Positions 10,941 through 21,500 of a DNA stretch of 22,927 nt are shown here, piece after piece. A program made the position numbers and the translations under genes. The notes beneath the pieces were generated by a model. That model saw only the letters and a program-made list of their open reading frames with translations. It made no database searches and was not told the origin of the DNA. Source of the DNA: Mesostigma viride (Eukaryota; Streptophyta; Mesostigmatophyceae; Mesostigmatales; Mesostigmataceae); contig RPFO01000290.1 in NCBI GenBank assembly GCA_009746045.1, positions 15,001 to 37,927 on the forward strand, given 5' to 3'. Within the stretch, counting starts at the first letter, position 1. Every line of letters starts with the position of its first letter.

Positions 10941-13900
10941 AGGATTCAGGCTCCATTGGTGTCATCATGGCTGGCCTACGTATGTACATGGATGTCAAAG
11001 AAAAAAATGATGAGGATTCAGGCTCCCATGGTGTCATCATGGCCCGTCTACGTACATGGATGTCAAGGAATAGTAAATGATGAGGATTCAGGCTCCCATG
11101 GTGTCATCATGGCCTGTCTACGTACATGGATGGCATGTATGTAATTAATGATGAGGATTCAGGCTCCCATGGTGTCATCATGGCTGGCCTACGTACATGG
11201 ATGTCAAGGAATAGTAAATGATGAGGATTCAGGCTCCCATGGTGTCATCATCGCTGTACGTACATGGATGGCATGTATGTAATTAATGATGAGGATTCAG
11301 GCTCCCATGGTGTCATCATGGCTGGCCTACGTACATGGATGTCATGAAAAATGATGAGGATTCAGGCTCCCATGGTGTCATCATGGCTGGCCTACGTACA
11401 TGGATGTCATAAAATAATGATGAGGATTCAGGCTCCCATGGTGTCATCATGGCTTGTCTACGTACATGGTTGGCATGTATGTAATTAATGATGAGGATTC
11501 AGGCTCCCATGGTGTCTCATGGCTGGCCTACGTACATGGATGGCATTTATGTAATTAATGATGAGGATTCAGGCTCCCATGGTGTCATCATGGCCCGTCT
11601 ACGTACATGGATGGCATTTATGTAATTAATGATGAGGATTCAGGCTCCCATGGTGTCATCATGGCTTGTCTACGTACATGGTTGGCATTTATGTAATTAA
11701 TGAGGAGGATTCAGGCTCCCATGGTGTCATCATGGCCCGTCTACGTACATGGATGGCATTTATGTAATTAATGATGAGGATTCAGGCTCCCATGGTGTCA
11801 TCATGGCTTGTCTACGTACATGGTTGGCATTTATGTAATTAATGATGAGGATTCAGGCTCCCATGGTGTCATCATGGCTGGCCTACGTACATGGATGTCA
11901 AGGAATAGTAAATGATGAGGATTCAGGCTCCCATGGTGTCATCATGGCTTGTCTACGTACATGGTTGGCATTTATGTAATTAATGATGAGGATTCAGGCT
12001 CCCATGGTGTCATCATGGCTGGCCTACGTACATGGATGTCAAGGAATAGTAAATGATGAGGATTCAGGCTCCCATGGTGTCATCATGGCCCGTCTACGTA
12101 CATGGATGTCAAGGAATAGTAAATGATGAGGATTCAGGCTCCCATGGGTCATCATGGCTTGTCTACGTACATGGTTGGCATTTATGTAATTAATGAGGAG
12201 GATTCAGGCTCCATGGTGTCATCATGGCTGGCCTACGTACATGGATGTCAAGGAATAGTAAATGATGAGGATTCAGGCTCCCATGGTGTCATCATGGCTT
12301 GTCTACGTACATGGTTGGCATTTATGTAATTAATGATGAGGATTCAGGCTCCCATGGTGTCTCATGGCTGGCCTACGTACATGGATGTCAAGGAATAGTA
12401 AATGATGAGGATTCAGGCTCCCATGGTGTCATCATGGCTGTCTACGTACATGGATGGCATGTATGTAATTAATGATGAGGATTCAGGCTCCCATGGTGTC
12501 ATCATGGCTTGTCTACGTACATGGTTGGCATTTATGTAATTAATGAGGAGGATTCAGGCTCCCATGGTGTCATCATGGCTTGTCTACGTACATGGTTGGC
12601 ATTTATGTAATTAATGATGAGGATTCAGGCTCCCATGGTGTCTCATGGCTGGCCTACGTACATGGATGTCAAGGAATAGTAAATGATGAGGATTCAGGCT
12701 CCCATGGTGTCATCATGGCCCGTCTACGTACATGGATGGCATTTATGTAATTAATGATGAGGATTCAGGCTCCCATGGTGTCATCATGGCTTGTCTACGT
12801 ACATGGTTGGCATTTATGTAATTAATGAGGAGGATTCAGGCTCCCATGGTGTCATCATGGCTGGCCTACGTACATGGATGTCAAGGAATAGTAAATGATG
12901 AGGATTCAGGCTCCCATGGTGTCATCATGGCCTGTCTACGTACATGGATGGCATGTATGTAATTAATGATGAGGATTCAGGCTCCCATGGTGTCATCATG
13001 GCTTGTCTACGTACATGGTTGGCATTTATGTAATTAATGAGGAGGATTCAGGCTCCCATGGTGTCATCATGGCTGGCCTACGTACATGGATGTCAAAGAA
13101 AAAAAAATGATGAGGATTCAGGCTCCCATGGTGTCATCATGGCTGGCCTACGTACATGGATGTCATAAAATAAATGATGAGGATTCAGGCTCCCATGGTG
13201 TCATCATGGCTTGTCTACGTACATTGTTGGCATGTATGTAATTAATGATGAGGATTCAGGCTCCCATGGTGTCTCCATGGCTGGCCTACGTACATGAATG
13301 GCATTTATGTAATTAATGATGAGGATTCAGGCTCCCATGGTGTCATCATGGCTGGCCTACGTACATGGATGTCAAAGAAAAAAAAATGATGAGGATTCAG
13401 GCTCCCGTGGTGTCATTATGGCCCGTCTACGTGTTGTTGGCATGTATGAAATGAATGATGAGGATTCAGGCTCCCATAGTGTCATCATGGCTGGCCTACG
13501 TACATGGTTGGCATTTATGTAATTAATGATGAGGATTCAGGCTCCCATGGTGTCATCATTGCCCGTGTATGTACATGGTTGGCATTTATGTAATTAATGA
13601 TGAGGATTCAGGCTCCATTGGTGTCATCATGGCCCGTCTACGTACATGGACCGTGGCATTTATGTATTTAATGATGAGGATTCAGGCTCCCATGGGGTCA
13701 TTGATGATCATGGCATTTATGTATGTAATTAATGATGAGGATTCAGGCTCCATTGGTGTCATCATGGCTGGCCTACGTATGTACATGGATGTCAAAGAAA
13801 AAAAAATGAAGAGGATTCAGGCTCCCATGGTGTCATCATGGCCCGTCTACGTACATGGATGTCAAGGAATAGTAAATGATGAGGATTCAGGCTCCCATGG

Positions 13901-14493
13901 TGTCAGATGTCATGGCCTGTCTACGTACATGGATGGCATGTATGTATTTAATGATGAGGATTCAGGCTCCCATGGTGTCATCATGGCTGGCCTACGTACA
14001 TGGATGTCTCAGAAAAAAAATGATGAGGATTCAGGCTCCCATGGTGTCATCATGGCTGGCCTACGTACATGGATGTCTCAGAAAAAAAATGATGAGGATT
14101 CAGGCTCCCATGGTGTCATCATGGCTGGCCTACGTACATGGATGTCAAAGAAAAAAAAATGATCAGGATTCAGGCTCCCGTGGTGTCATTATGGCCCGTC
14201 TACGTGTTGTTGGCATGTATGAAATTAATGATGAGGATTCAGGCTCCCACAGTGTCATCATGGCTGGCCTACGTACATGGTTGGCATTTATGTAATTAAT
14301 GATGAGGATTCAGGCTCCCATGGTGTCATCATTGCCCGTGTATGTACATGGTTGGCATTTATGTAATTAATGATGAGGATTCAGGCTCCATTGGTGTCAT
14401 CATGGCCCGTCTACGTACATGGGTGGCATTTATGTATTTAATGATGAGGATTCAGGCTCCCATGGGGTCATCATGGCTTGTCTACGTACATGG

Positions 14494-14769
14494 AGTCATA
14501 TTGATTCATGGAACAATGAGATACCATTCTTAATTGAAAATTGTTCTTGATACTTTCACATGCATGCCCGGAATCGTGAATTTGTGCGGGTTTCCATGAT
14601 GACAATCCTCATTGAATTCTTGAGCACACAATATTGAGCAATTTAGGGGCACTTCGGCAATGTTGACCATTTTCATTCATGATCAATAAAATTAACATTT
14701 AATGCAATAAATACATATTCCACTCATTTTAATAAACCATGCAAAAACTTTACAAGCACGCTCAAGCTA
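14494..14769. repeat. Right AT-rich unique spacer
   Basis: Reverse complement of 4334-4609, joining the array to the right 30-bp minisatellite. No coding potential seen. Confidence 0.85.
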
Positions 14770-15537
14770 GGGGTGGGCTGGCATGCACGCGTGGGTGTGG
14801 GGGTGGGCTGGCATGCATGCGTGGGTGTGGGGGTGGGCTGGCATGCACGTGTGGGTGTGGGGGTGGGCTGGCATGCATGCGTGGGTGTGGGGTTGGGCTA
14901 GCCTGCATGCGTGGGTGTGGGGGGGGCTGGCATGCATGCGTGGGTGTGTGTGGGGGGCTAGCATGCATGCGTAAGTGTGGGGGGGGCTGGCATGCATGCG
15001 TGGGTGTGGGGGGGGCTGGCATGCATGCGTGGGTGTGTGTGGGGGGCTAGCATGCATGCGTAAGTGTGGGGGGGGGCTGGCATGCATGCGTGGGTGTGTA
15101 TGGGGGCTGGCATGCATGCGTGGGTGTGTGTGGGGGGCTAGCATGCATGCGTGGGTGTGTGGGGGGGCTGTCATGCATGCGTGGGTGTGTGTGGGGGCTG
15201 GCATCCATGCGTGGGTGTGTGGGGGGGCTAGCATGCATGCGTGGGTGTGGGGGTGGGCTAGCATGCATGCGTGGGTGTGGGGGGGGCGGTCATGCATGCG
15301 TGGGTGTGTGGGGGGCTGGCATGCATGCGTGGGTGTGTGGGGGGGCTAGCATGCATGCGTGGGTGTGGGGGTGGGCTAGCATGCATGCGTGGGTGTGAGT
15401 GTGGGCTAGCATGCATGCGTGGGTGTGGGGGGGGCTAGCATGCATGCGTGGGTGTGGGGGGCCGGGGCCGGGGCTAGCATGCATGCGTGGGTGTGGGGGT
15501 GGGCTAGCATGCATGCGTGGGTGTGGGGGGGGCTAGC
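14770..15537. repeat. Right 30-bp CATGC minisatellite, about 26 units
   Basis: Reverse complement of the left minisatellite with the same unit order, the same GGGGCCGGGGCCGG insertion near the outer end, and the same variant units. Small G-run length differences account for the 8-bp size difference. Confidence 0.95.
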
Positions 15538-16107
15538 ACGCCCCACCCCTCCATCGGCACAGCCAGCCTTGTGAGTCTACCCTTAACAACAAGGCTGGTA
15601 GGACGACACGCCTGAGCAGCATATGTCATGCCTATCTCAGGCTAATAATGTGTGATTTTGTGCCAACAACCAAGTTGTTCCACCCAACAACACATTATAA
15701 ACCCTCTTCCAAAATGCCCAACAAGCCGGACACGTGGAGGACCACACACGCAGTATATAAAGAGAAAATAAGCTGACTTTTTATCCAGCCAACCTGTGGC
15801 TAGCTGCTCTGGTTAGCATGACAAATGCTAACATTTACTCAGTGGGAAAGGTGAAGAGACCATTGGAACAGCCTACCTGACGCATGTGCCACCAAAGCAT
15901 TGTGTCCCGCAAAATGCACACTGCCTCCTTTCTAACAAGCACGAGCCGCTCTCTTTAGGAGACAGGTGCCAGCTCGTCAGTGTCTGGGGAAAATGATGCC
16001 GCTGCTTAGGAAGACCGCGTGAATTTCCTCGAACACAACTGTCTATAAAGCAAAAGAAATTTCAGAGAAGCATGGAAATAAAAGCATTACACCTTCCCGA
16101 CAGGTTG
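15538..16107. repeat. Right arm, inner unique segment
   Basis: Mirror of 2988-3557 with no mismatch noticed. It carries the outward-facing G-box/TATA pair and the second TATAAAG at 16044-16050, which precedes ATG 16072. Confidence 0.85.
15731..15762 (+). promoter_or_regulatory. Candidate core promoter in right arm: G-box plus TATA
   Basis: CACGTG at 15731-15736 and TATATAAAG at 15754-15762 on the plus strand, firing outward. This is the mirror of the left-arm pair. A second TATAAAG lies at 16044-16050, 21 bp before an ATG. Confidence 0.3.
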
Positions 16108-16254
16108 CGGGCCACGCGCTGCAGAAAGCCAGCCACGTCACAGACGATTAACTAGCTAAAAGACACCCAGGAATCCAGCGATGCAGCGCCAGGACCCGCA
16201 ACTTTCTGGCTGCATCTGGCCGGAAAGAAGGCAAAAAGCTTACGCTCAACGAGG
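16072..16254 (+). pseudogene. Degenerate right-arm copy of the putative arm exon
   Basis: The ATG at 16072 opens the same frame as the left-arm exon but meets an in-frame TAG at 16153 after 27 codons, inside a locally diverged stretch. The splice donor GAG|GTAAGA (intron from 16254) is preserved. Whether any protein was ever encoded is uncertain; this only records that the left copy is open and the right copy broken. Confidence 0.2.
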
Positions 16255-16749
16255 TAAGAAAGCAGGAAAACGCAAGCTTAAGACGTTTAACACAAGAACG
16301 TACCATAACGGGCATTTATTCGTGCCCAGGCGCACAAGAAAGTCCACCCTTTCATGGAGTGGTTGGGCAGTACGCATCGCGCAGGGCTAATGTTATCTTA
16401 CCGCAAAATGACGGGAAAGGTAAAGATAGCAGCGGGAATTTTTACGGCTTTAGAAACATCATTAAACTAGCTTTCCTTACGACCATCAAAACTGGCAACA
16501 ATCGACAATCAACCCGGCAGGCATCCAATATACTTTATTCATCCCGACAGAAATTCAGGCCGGACCCCCCCTGCCGATGGCAAAGAAAAAAAGCCCGCGA
16601 CATTATAGATCGCAACCATCCCGCCATAAATTAGAATCAGTAACTAATTTTCTCCAACAATCGAGCATTTCTGCTTTCCGCGTGCCAGATTTGTCACGTT
16701 TCGTCTAAAGGCAGTCGCCATGGCCCCTACCGCAAGGGGTGCGCGCACC
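16108..16749. repeat. Right arm, outer diverged segment
   Basis: Reverse-complement partner of 2350-2987 with roughly 5-8 percent differences by eye. It ends at the palindrome GGTGCGCGCACC. Relative to the left arm it has several indels that break the long ORF. Confidence 0.85.
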
Positions 16750-16860
16750 ATGCCGACATAGCTTTTGGGCCTCAATTTGCACCGAAATTTGGTCCGTACC
16801 GTCCAGCTCAGTCGGATTATGTATGTGGATCGGCCGTGTTGGTTGCATACGCAGGTATAT

Positions 16861-16964
16861 TAATTCTTGCATTCGCCCCGGACCTTCCCCAGGACAGGTC
16901 AGGATATAACAATAATTCTTGCATTCGCCCCCGCCCTTTCCTATGGCCTGGTCAGGTTTGGGCG
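16861..16964. repeat. 52-bp direct repeat, two copies
   Basis: TAATTCTTGCATTCGCCCC starts at 16861 and again at 16913. The following bases (GGACAGGTCAGG against GGCCTGGTCAGG) keep the alignment over the 52-bp unit. Confidence 0.75.
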
Positions 16965-17064
16965 CGACGCCACTAGCGCGGCGCCCGCGACAGAGTGGCC
17001 AGGCTCGAGCACGTTTTCTGGATCCCAAGCACCGGATTGGACACTGTCCGAGGACTGGACAGGA

Positions 17065-17116
17065 ATTGGCTGACCAATCGGATGCTTGCTCGTCGTCTCC
17101 AAAAACATATATAAAG
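17065..17116 (+). promoter_or_regulatory. CCAAT/TATA core-promoter-like block
   Basis: An inverted CCAAT (ATTGG, 17065-17069) and a direct CCAAT (17074-17078) precede TATATAAAG (17108-17116) with about 30 bp spacing, a classical eukaryotic arrangement. The first ATG downstream (17170) gives only a 3-codon frame. No gene is recognisable until the transposase-like frame at 18550. It may drive that gene through an intron-containing 5' leader, or be the orphaned promoter of a disrupted gene. Confidence 0.4.
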
Positions 17117-17384
17117 AGCCAAATCGCGCGAACTACGCAAGGATCCTTTAAGCAGCGTTACTCTGCCGAAATGTCAACCTAGGCCGGTCAAGTGACGCCG
17201 AGGTGTTCACCGATAGTTCAGGTCAGCCACAGCGCGCCTTCGAATGTAGGCACGGTCGCATTTTTTTTTAGGAAATGTAGAATTGTTGTCGACCAGCTAC
17301 CAACGCCCGACCGGACCCATACAACGGAAACATCAAGGCGATGTGATGTAGGTGTGTCTGATATGTCATTAATACACAGAGCAT
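17117..17384. other. Unannotated stretch downstream of the promoter-like block
   Basis: No convincing coding sequence. Short frames lack protein-like character. Confidence 0.4.
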
Positions 17385-17545
17385 CGTGAATATAATATAT
17401 AATATAAATTATATAATATACTATAATTAATATATAATTTTAATTTTATGTTAATTTTAATGTTATTTCATATAACATAATATAGCATAATATAATATAA
17501 TATAATATAATATTATATAAAGTAGTATATAAAAAATTAAAATGT
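17385..17545. repeat. AT-rich low-complexity tract, (TATAA)n-like
   Basis: About 160 bp made almost wholly of A and T with TATAATATAA pentamer/decamer periodicity. It contrasts sharply with the GC-rich flanks. Confidence 0.9.
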
Positions 17546-17836
17546 AAAAGAAAAATATCTACCTTATTGGGGTTTAATGTTCCTTTCCAGTTCAGCATAA
17601 GTACACTCTTGAGTGTGTGCAATGTTTGGTTATACGCCATTGTCTTAAAATAGCAACCAATGTAAACCTCCGTCCTAACCACATTTGGATACAATAAAGA
17701 CATTGATGCCTGACACATAGCATTCATTGCTTGAAATACCATGCATATTTTGTGTCAATGTTCTGCAGACCACAGCTTCAAGTGGGCATACTTCGCTTTC
17801 CTCAATATAATGGCGACATGGCATTTGGTGAAAGTG
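17546..17836. other. Intergenic stretch with an unassigned minus-strand ORF
   Basis: A 98-codon minus-strand frame (17742-17446) reads MVFQAMNAMCQASM and continues into the AT tract, where its C-terminal third is low-complexity Tyr/Ile/Leu. The first 65 residues look moderately protein-like but match nothing I recognise. I do not call a gene. Confidence 0.3.
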
Positions 17837-18488
17837 GTGAGTGCCATGAAGTTGCGCCGGCCGTCGTTATCCATGACGAACTGAATGGGTTTCGTGCAAA
17901 TCAAGTTTTTTGTTTTGGTGTTCCAGTTGCGCCGGCCGGCGTTTCCAATGGTATCTTGCGCGCACTTGCAAAAGCTTGCACGCTTATCAACATTTTGTGT
18001 TGGTAAACATTTTATCACCTCTGGGATTTCCGCCTTCACTACCTGAGTTGCTTCTTTGTGGTTTTCAAATGCAACCGAGTTACGCCGGCCGTCGTTACTC
18101 ATGACAAATTGTAGGGGTTTTGTGCAAATCACTTTTGTATGGTTTATGTACATGCATCCAGTTGCGCCGGCCGGCGTTTCCAATGGTATCTTGCAGTTGC
18201 GCAATCAGGCCCCATTACCAAAAGTGTGTTTGTACATCTTTTTTACACCTGAAGGATTTCTGCCTGCATATCCTGAGTTGCTTCTTAATGGTTTTTAATT
18301 GCGCCCGAGTTACGCCGGCCGTCGTTATTAATGACAAACTGTATGTGTTTCATAAAATCACTTTTGTATGGTTTACATGTATCCAGTTGCGCCGGCCGGC
18401 GTTATTAATGACGCTTGTCGTTCTTGTTTGATGCCCATCGTTTTCGTCGTGTCTTTAATGGTGATTATTTATCATTACTCATCCTCAG
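17837..18488 (+). repeat. Motif-array region, possible 5' leader intron of the transposase-like gene
   Basis: Three diverged copies of a unit of roughly 220-230 bp. Each has two versions of an 18-bp semi-palindrome, GTTRCGCCGGCCGKCGTT, at 17851, 17926, 18079, 18161, 18309 and 18386. The copies also share CAAATCACTTTTGTATGG, TTTCCAATGGTATCTTGC and CCTGAGTTGCTTCTT. The region starts at a consensus-like 5' splice site (GTGAGT, 17837-17842). It ends at a plausible 3' splice site (CATCCTCAG, ending 18488), just before the open frame. Translations of both strands give repeats of VAPAGVSN or NDGRRNS type that follow the DNA repeat, so I read it as noncoding. Confidence 0.55.
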
Positions 18489-18549
18489 GGCTTTCGGTGC
18501 CGCGGGATTAAGAGGCGAAAAAAATCAGCTGCCGTCTGACCAAAGTCTG

Positions 18550-21500
18550 ATGGCGCGATCGGGGCGGGGGGCCGTTTCCGACGGTTCGCGTCCCTTGTCC
18601 AATGACGACCGGGAGCCTGCACTTCGCGGTCTCTGGAGCGACAAGTACATCGAGAACAAGGGGTACAAAATTGCCAATGACATCTTTCCTATCATGGCGG
18701 AACGCGTGAAAGCAAACAACCACAGGACGCCAGAGATGAGCGCGGAGGTTCTGTCTTGCGCAGCTTCAAGACTAAATGCCATGGTGGCGGAGAGCAACGG
18801 CATTAAGAAGAGGAAGAACTGTGACGGCGGGCTTCCTGAAAATTGGGCGGAATCTCTTCGGGATAACATCAAGAAGGCTTTTGGCGACTTGGGAACATCT
18901 GAGAAGGATCGTGGGCTTAGGTGGGCCTTGTGTGGACTTGTTACGAAGGCAATGGAGGGCGTCCCGGACAGGATTGTGGAGCGCGCGTTCGGGATTGACA
19001 GGCGCTTTGTCGCAACTGTTCGGGGTCACAGGGATGGAATGGAAGAAGGGGAGGACGACCTTTTGATGAGTGCGCCAGAGAGGAGGAGGAGGAAAGACGA
19101 GCTTCCGACGGAAGTCATTGCCCTGATACAAGCGTGCTGGAGGGATGATAACTTGACGCGGGCGTCTCCGAACATGAAGGATGTTCATTGTGAATGGACC
19201 AGAAAGGATTACAAACATACACTAGCGTTTTCGGAGGGTGCGCGCTACTATACTGTCTCCAAGTCGAAGATTTACGAAGTGTTCATTTCCCGCCATCCGG
19301 AGTTGAAGCCACCGCGGCGGATGGACAGTAGGGAGGGGGGGGGGGGGGGAGAGGAGGGTGTGAGGGGGGGAAATCAGGTGATTTTGGAGACGGAGGCAGG
19401 GATGTCAATGCTACGCACGAATCAGAAGAGCACAGTTCATGTGGGATACACTACTTTTTGCAAGCATATGCCCGCATGCGTCAAGGGGCGGTGGAAAATG
19501 CGGAACTTGTGCGCATGCCAGCACCACACTACCATGCAGTCCATGGTTGGGGGGTTGGCCAAATTTCGTGCAACTTTTCATGCCAGATGCGAGTGCGGAC
19601 CTGAATGCCACGCGTGCGATCATGGTAGCCAGCTCGACGTGGGGTCGTCCGTGCCCACATGTTCCATTTTCAAAGCCACTCACACGACAGAGTGGGTGAA
19701 CAAGTTTACTTGTGAGGTGGAGGGGATGAGGGAGGGGGGAGGTTCGAGGTCGTCTGTGGGGTCGTCGCGGCCGCAGGTTCAGCCTTTTCAGGGCGAACTT
19801 GAGGATCTGCCCATGCATGGGAGGGTGCTGGACGACGAGGAAGGGGTGCCCGATCATGACCTGGGCGAGGAGTTGGGGGTTTGCTCGATCCGGCGTAAGG
19901 CTTGTGTGTTGGGCACTTGCCTGGCTCCCAAGTGTGGAATTCGGAACTTCATGTTATGCGAACGGGAGGAGGCTTCCAACCACCTGATTTCATGGACCAG
20001 ATACGAGATGCAGGATGTGCCGCCGGGTGCGGTTCTTGGGCCAGAGGTAATTTTTAGTGGAGTGGTTGCGCCCCAAGGCGTTTCTTTTGCAATGTTTCCT
20101 GAAGTTCTTGGGCCAGAGGTAATTTTTAGTGGAGTGGTTGCGCCCCAAGGCGTTTCTTTTTCAATTTTTCCTGAGGTCCTGTCTTTTTTCTTTCTACAGG
20201 TCATTGGTGGGTCGAAGTTGATGTCTTTTCTGTATGTGCACACTGCGCATATGCAGGACGACTGTGACGAGATCGCAAAGGCTGGTGGGCAGCGATTGAC
20301 GCAAGTCGACGTCAAGTCCACACCAACGGAGCTAAAGGAGGCAATTGTGGACAAGTGGCCGGACTTCATCCAGCATTGCTTCAACGCGTGGTGGCAAGCG
20401 GACGCCTCCAAGGAATGTCTCTCAAGGATGCGGGTGGGGGACCTTGTATGCCACACAGATTACGCCGAGAACTACCAGTCTTACACCTATCACAATCTCC
20501 AAGCACAGTATTGGCATCCAGTCACATTCGTCCTTATGCCCTGGATCGTGCGCTACTTGGATCCAGCGTCGGGAAAGGTCGTGAGAAGGGAGTTTCACTT
20601 CATCGGACAGGGCGGAATGAAAAGGGACGGGCGGGCCCTCCGTTTTGCTATCCTCAAAATCCTGGCGACACTACGGTCAGAAGGGGTAGAGGTGAAGCGC
20701 TTCATTGGGTGGTCGGACAATTGCTCCATGCAGTTCAAGTCAAGGAATGTGATCGCGGAAGTGGCCCGGCTGCTGACGGAGGATCCGCACCTGGAGTCAT
20801 TTGAGTGGAATTACTTTGGGGAGCAGCACGGAAAGGGGGAGGTGGATGGAGCTGGTGGGACTGTGAAGTGCATGTTGAGGAGGTGGCACATCAGGGAAGA
20901 GAACCAGGACAAACAGACGGCCGCCCAGTTGGTGGAGAATCTGGCGTCGGGGGCGGTGGGCGGGACCACAACGACCAGGCGTAACTTCTTCGAGTTCCCC
21001 GAGGTAATTAAGTGTACAGTCCTCGTTCAGGGAATAGTTACGCCGGCCGTCGTTTCTAGGGCGTTCTTGGAGTCCTGGCGATCAGGAGTGCTTAATAAAA
21101 CACAACTAGCTCGATGGTCTCGTAACTTCAACTTTCCCTTGTGCAAATCTTGTCTTCGACGCGCAGGTGCTTCCTTACAGCCCAGGGCGCGGCGAAATCA
21201 AAGGAGTGAAGAAGGCGCACTGGTGGCGCATGGACAAGTCGAATGTGACGCGCTTAATGCTGCGCCAGTATTCCTGCTATTGTGGCGGTGCGTGCGCCGA
21301 GGAAAGGTGGTGGGATTGTCGAAAGGAGTGGACCGACATGGACGGCTGGAATGTGGGAGGTGCTCGGATGAAGCTCCACAAACTGGGGGAGCCAGTGCAA
21401 AGGAACCCAAACGGACAAGGGGGGCACGCAGGGACGCGACTGAACAGACTACAGGCAGAGAGGACGATGATGGGAAGGAGACTGAAGCTGCGAGACATTT

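Larger units (their letters stand above)
5658..14493 (+). repeat. Right, forward section of the 66-71-bp satellite array (about 128 units)
   Basis: The same unit as the left section, in the opposite orientation, over about 8.8 kb. Unit variants differ mainly in the linker: TTGGCATTTATGTAATT, ATGTCAAGGAATAGTA, ATGTCAAAGAAAAAAA and ATGTCTCAGAAAAAAA. The core contains nested self-complementary words (CCATGG, TACGTA, CATGATG/CATCATG). Reading frames of up to 270 codons cross several units but change frame with linker length and end at linker stops such as TAATTAA, so I do not call them genes. Rare marker units define higher-order repeats, described separately. Confidence 0.95.
2350..16749. mobile_element. 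Giant (14.4 kb) Foldback-type composite inverted-repeat element
   Basis: Sequence from 2350 inward is repeated in reverse complement from 16749 inward, in the same order of blocks: unique outer arm, unique inner arm, 30-bp minisatellite, AT-rich unique spacer, then an array of roughly 70-bp units. Similarity stops abruptly on both sides at the palindrome GGTGCGCGCACC (2350-2361 and 16738-16749). The flanks outside are unrelated except for a 10-bp direct repeat. The unit array reverses polarity at about 5657, which makes the whole 14.4 kb an imperfect palindrome. Foldback, Galileo and plant hairpin elements have long inverted repeats with internal tandem repeats, so that class is the closest match; the assignment rests on structure only. 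No transposase or reverse transcriptase is recognisable inside. Alternatives are a segmental inverted duplication or an assembly-inflated palindrome. Confidence 0.7.

Noticed and set aside
4610-14493. CRISPR-like array of regularly spaced repeats
   Set aside because: The spacers are a few recurring linker variants rather than unique sequences, the unit is contiguous satellite, and the context is eukaryotic.
17755-18204. 149-codon minus-strand ORF with repeated CTKPLQFVMSNDGRRN-type segments
   Set aside because: The amino acid repeats coincide with the 220-230-bp DNA repeat and its CG-rich motif. No independent coding signal was seen.
19328-19377. Possible 50-bp intron over the G-rich tract in exon 1
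   Set aside because: GT and CAG ends exist, but removal would shift the frame while both flanks are in the same frame. A Gly/Glu-rich linker is simpler.
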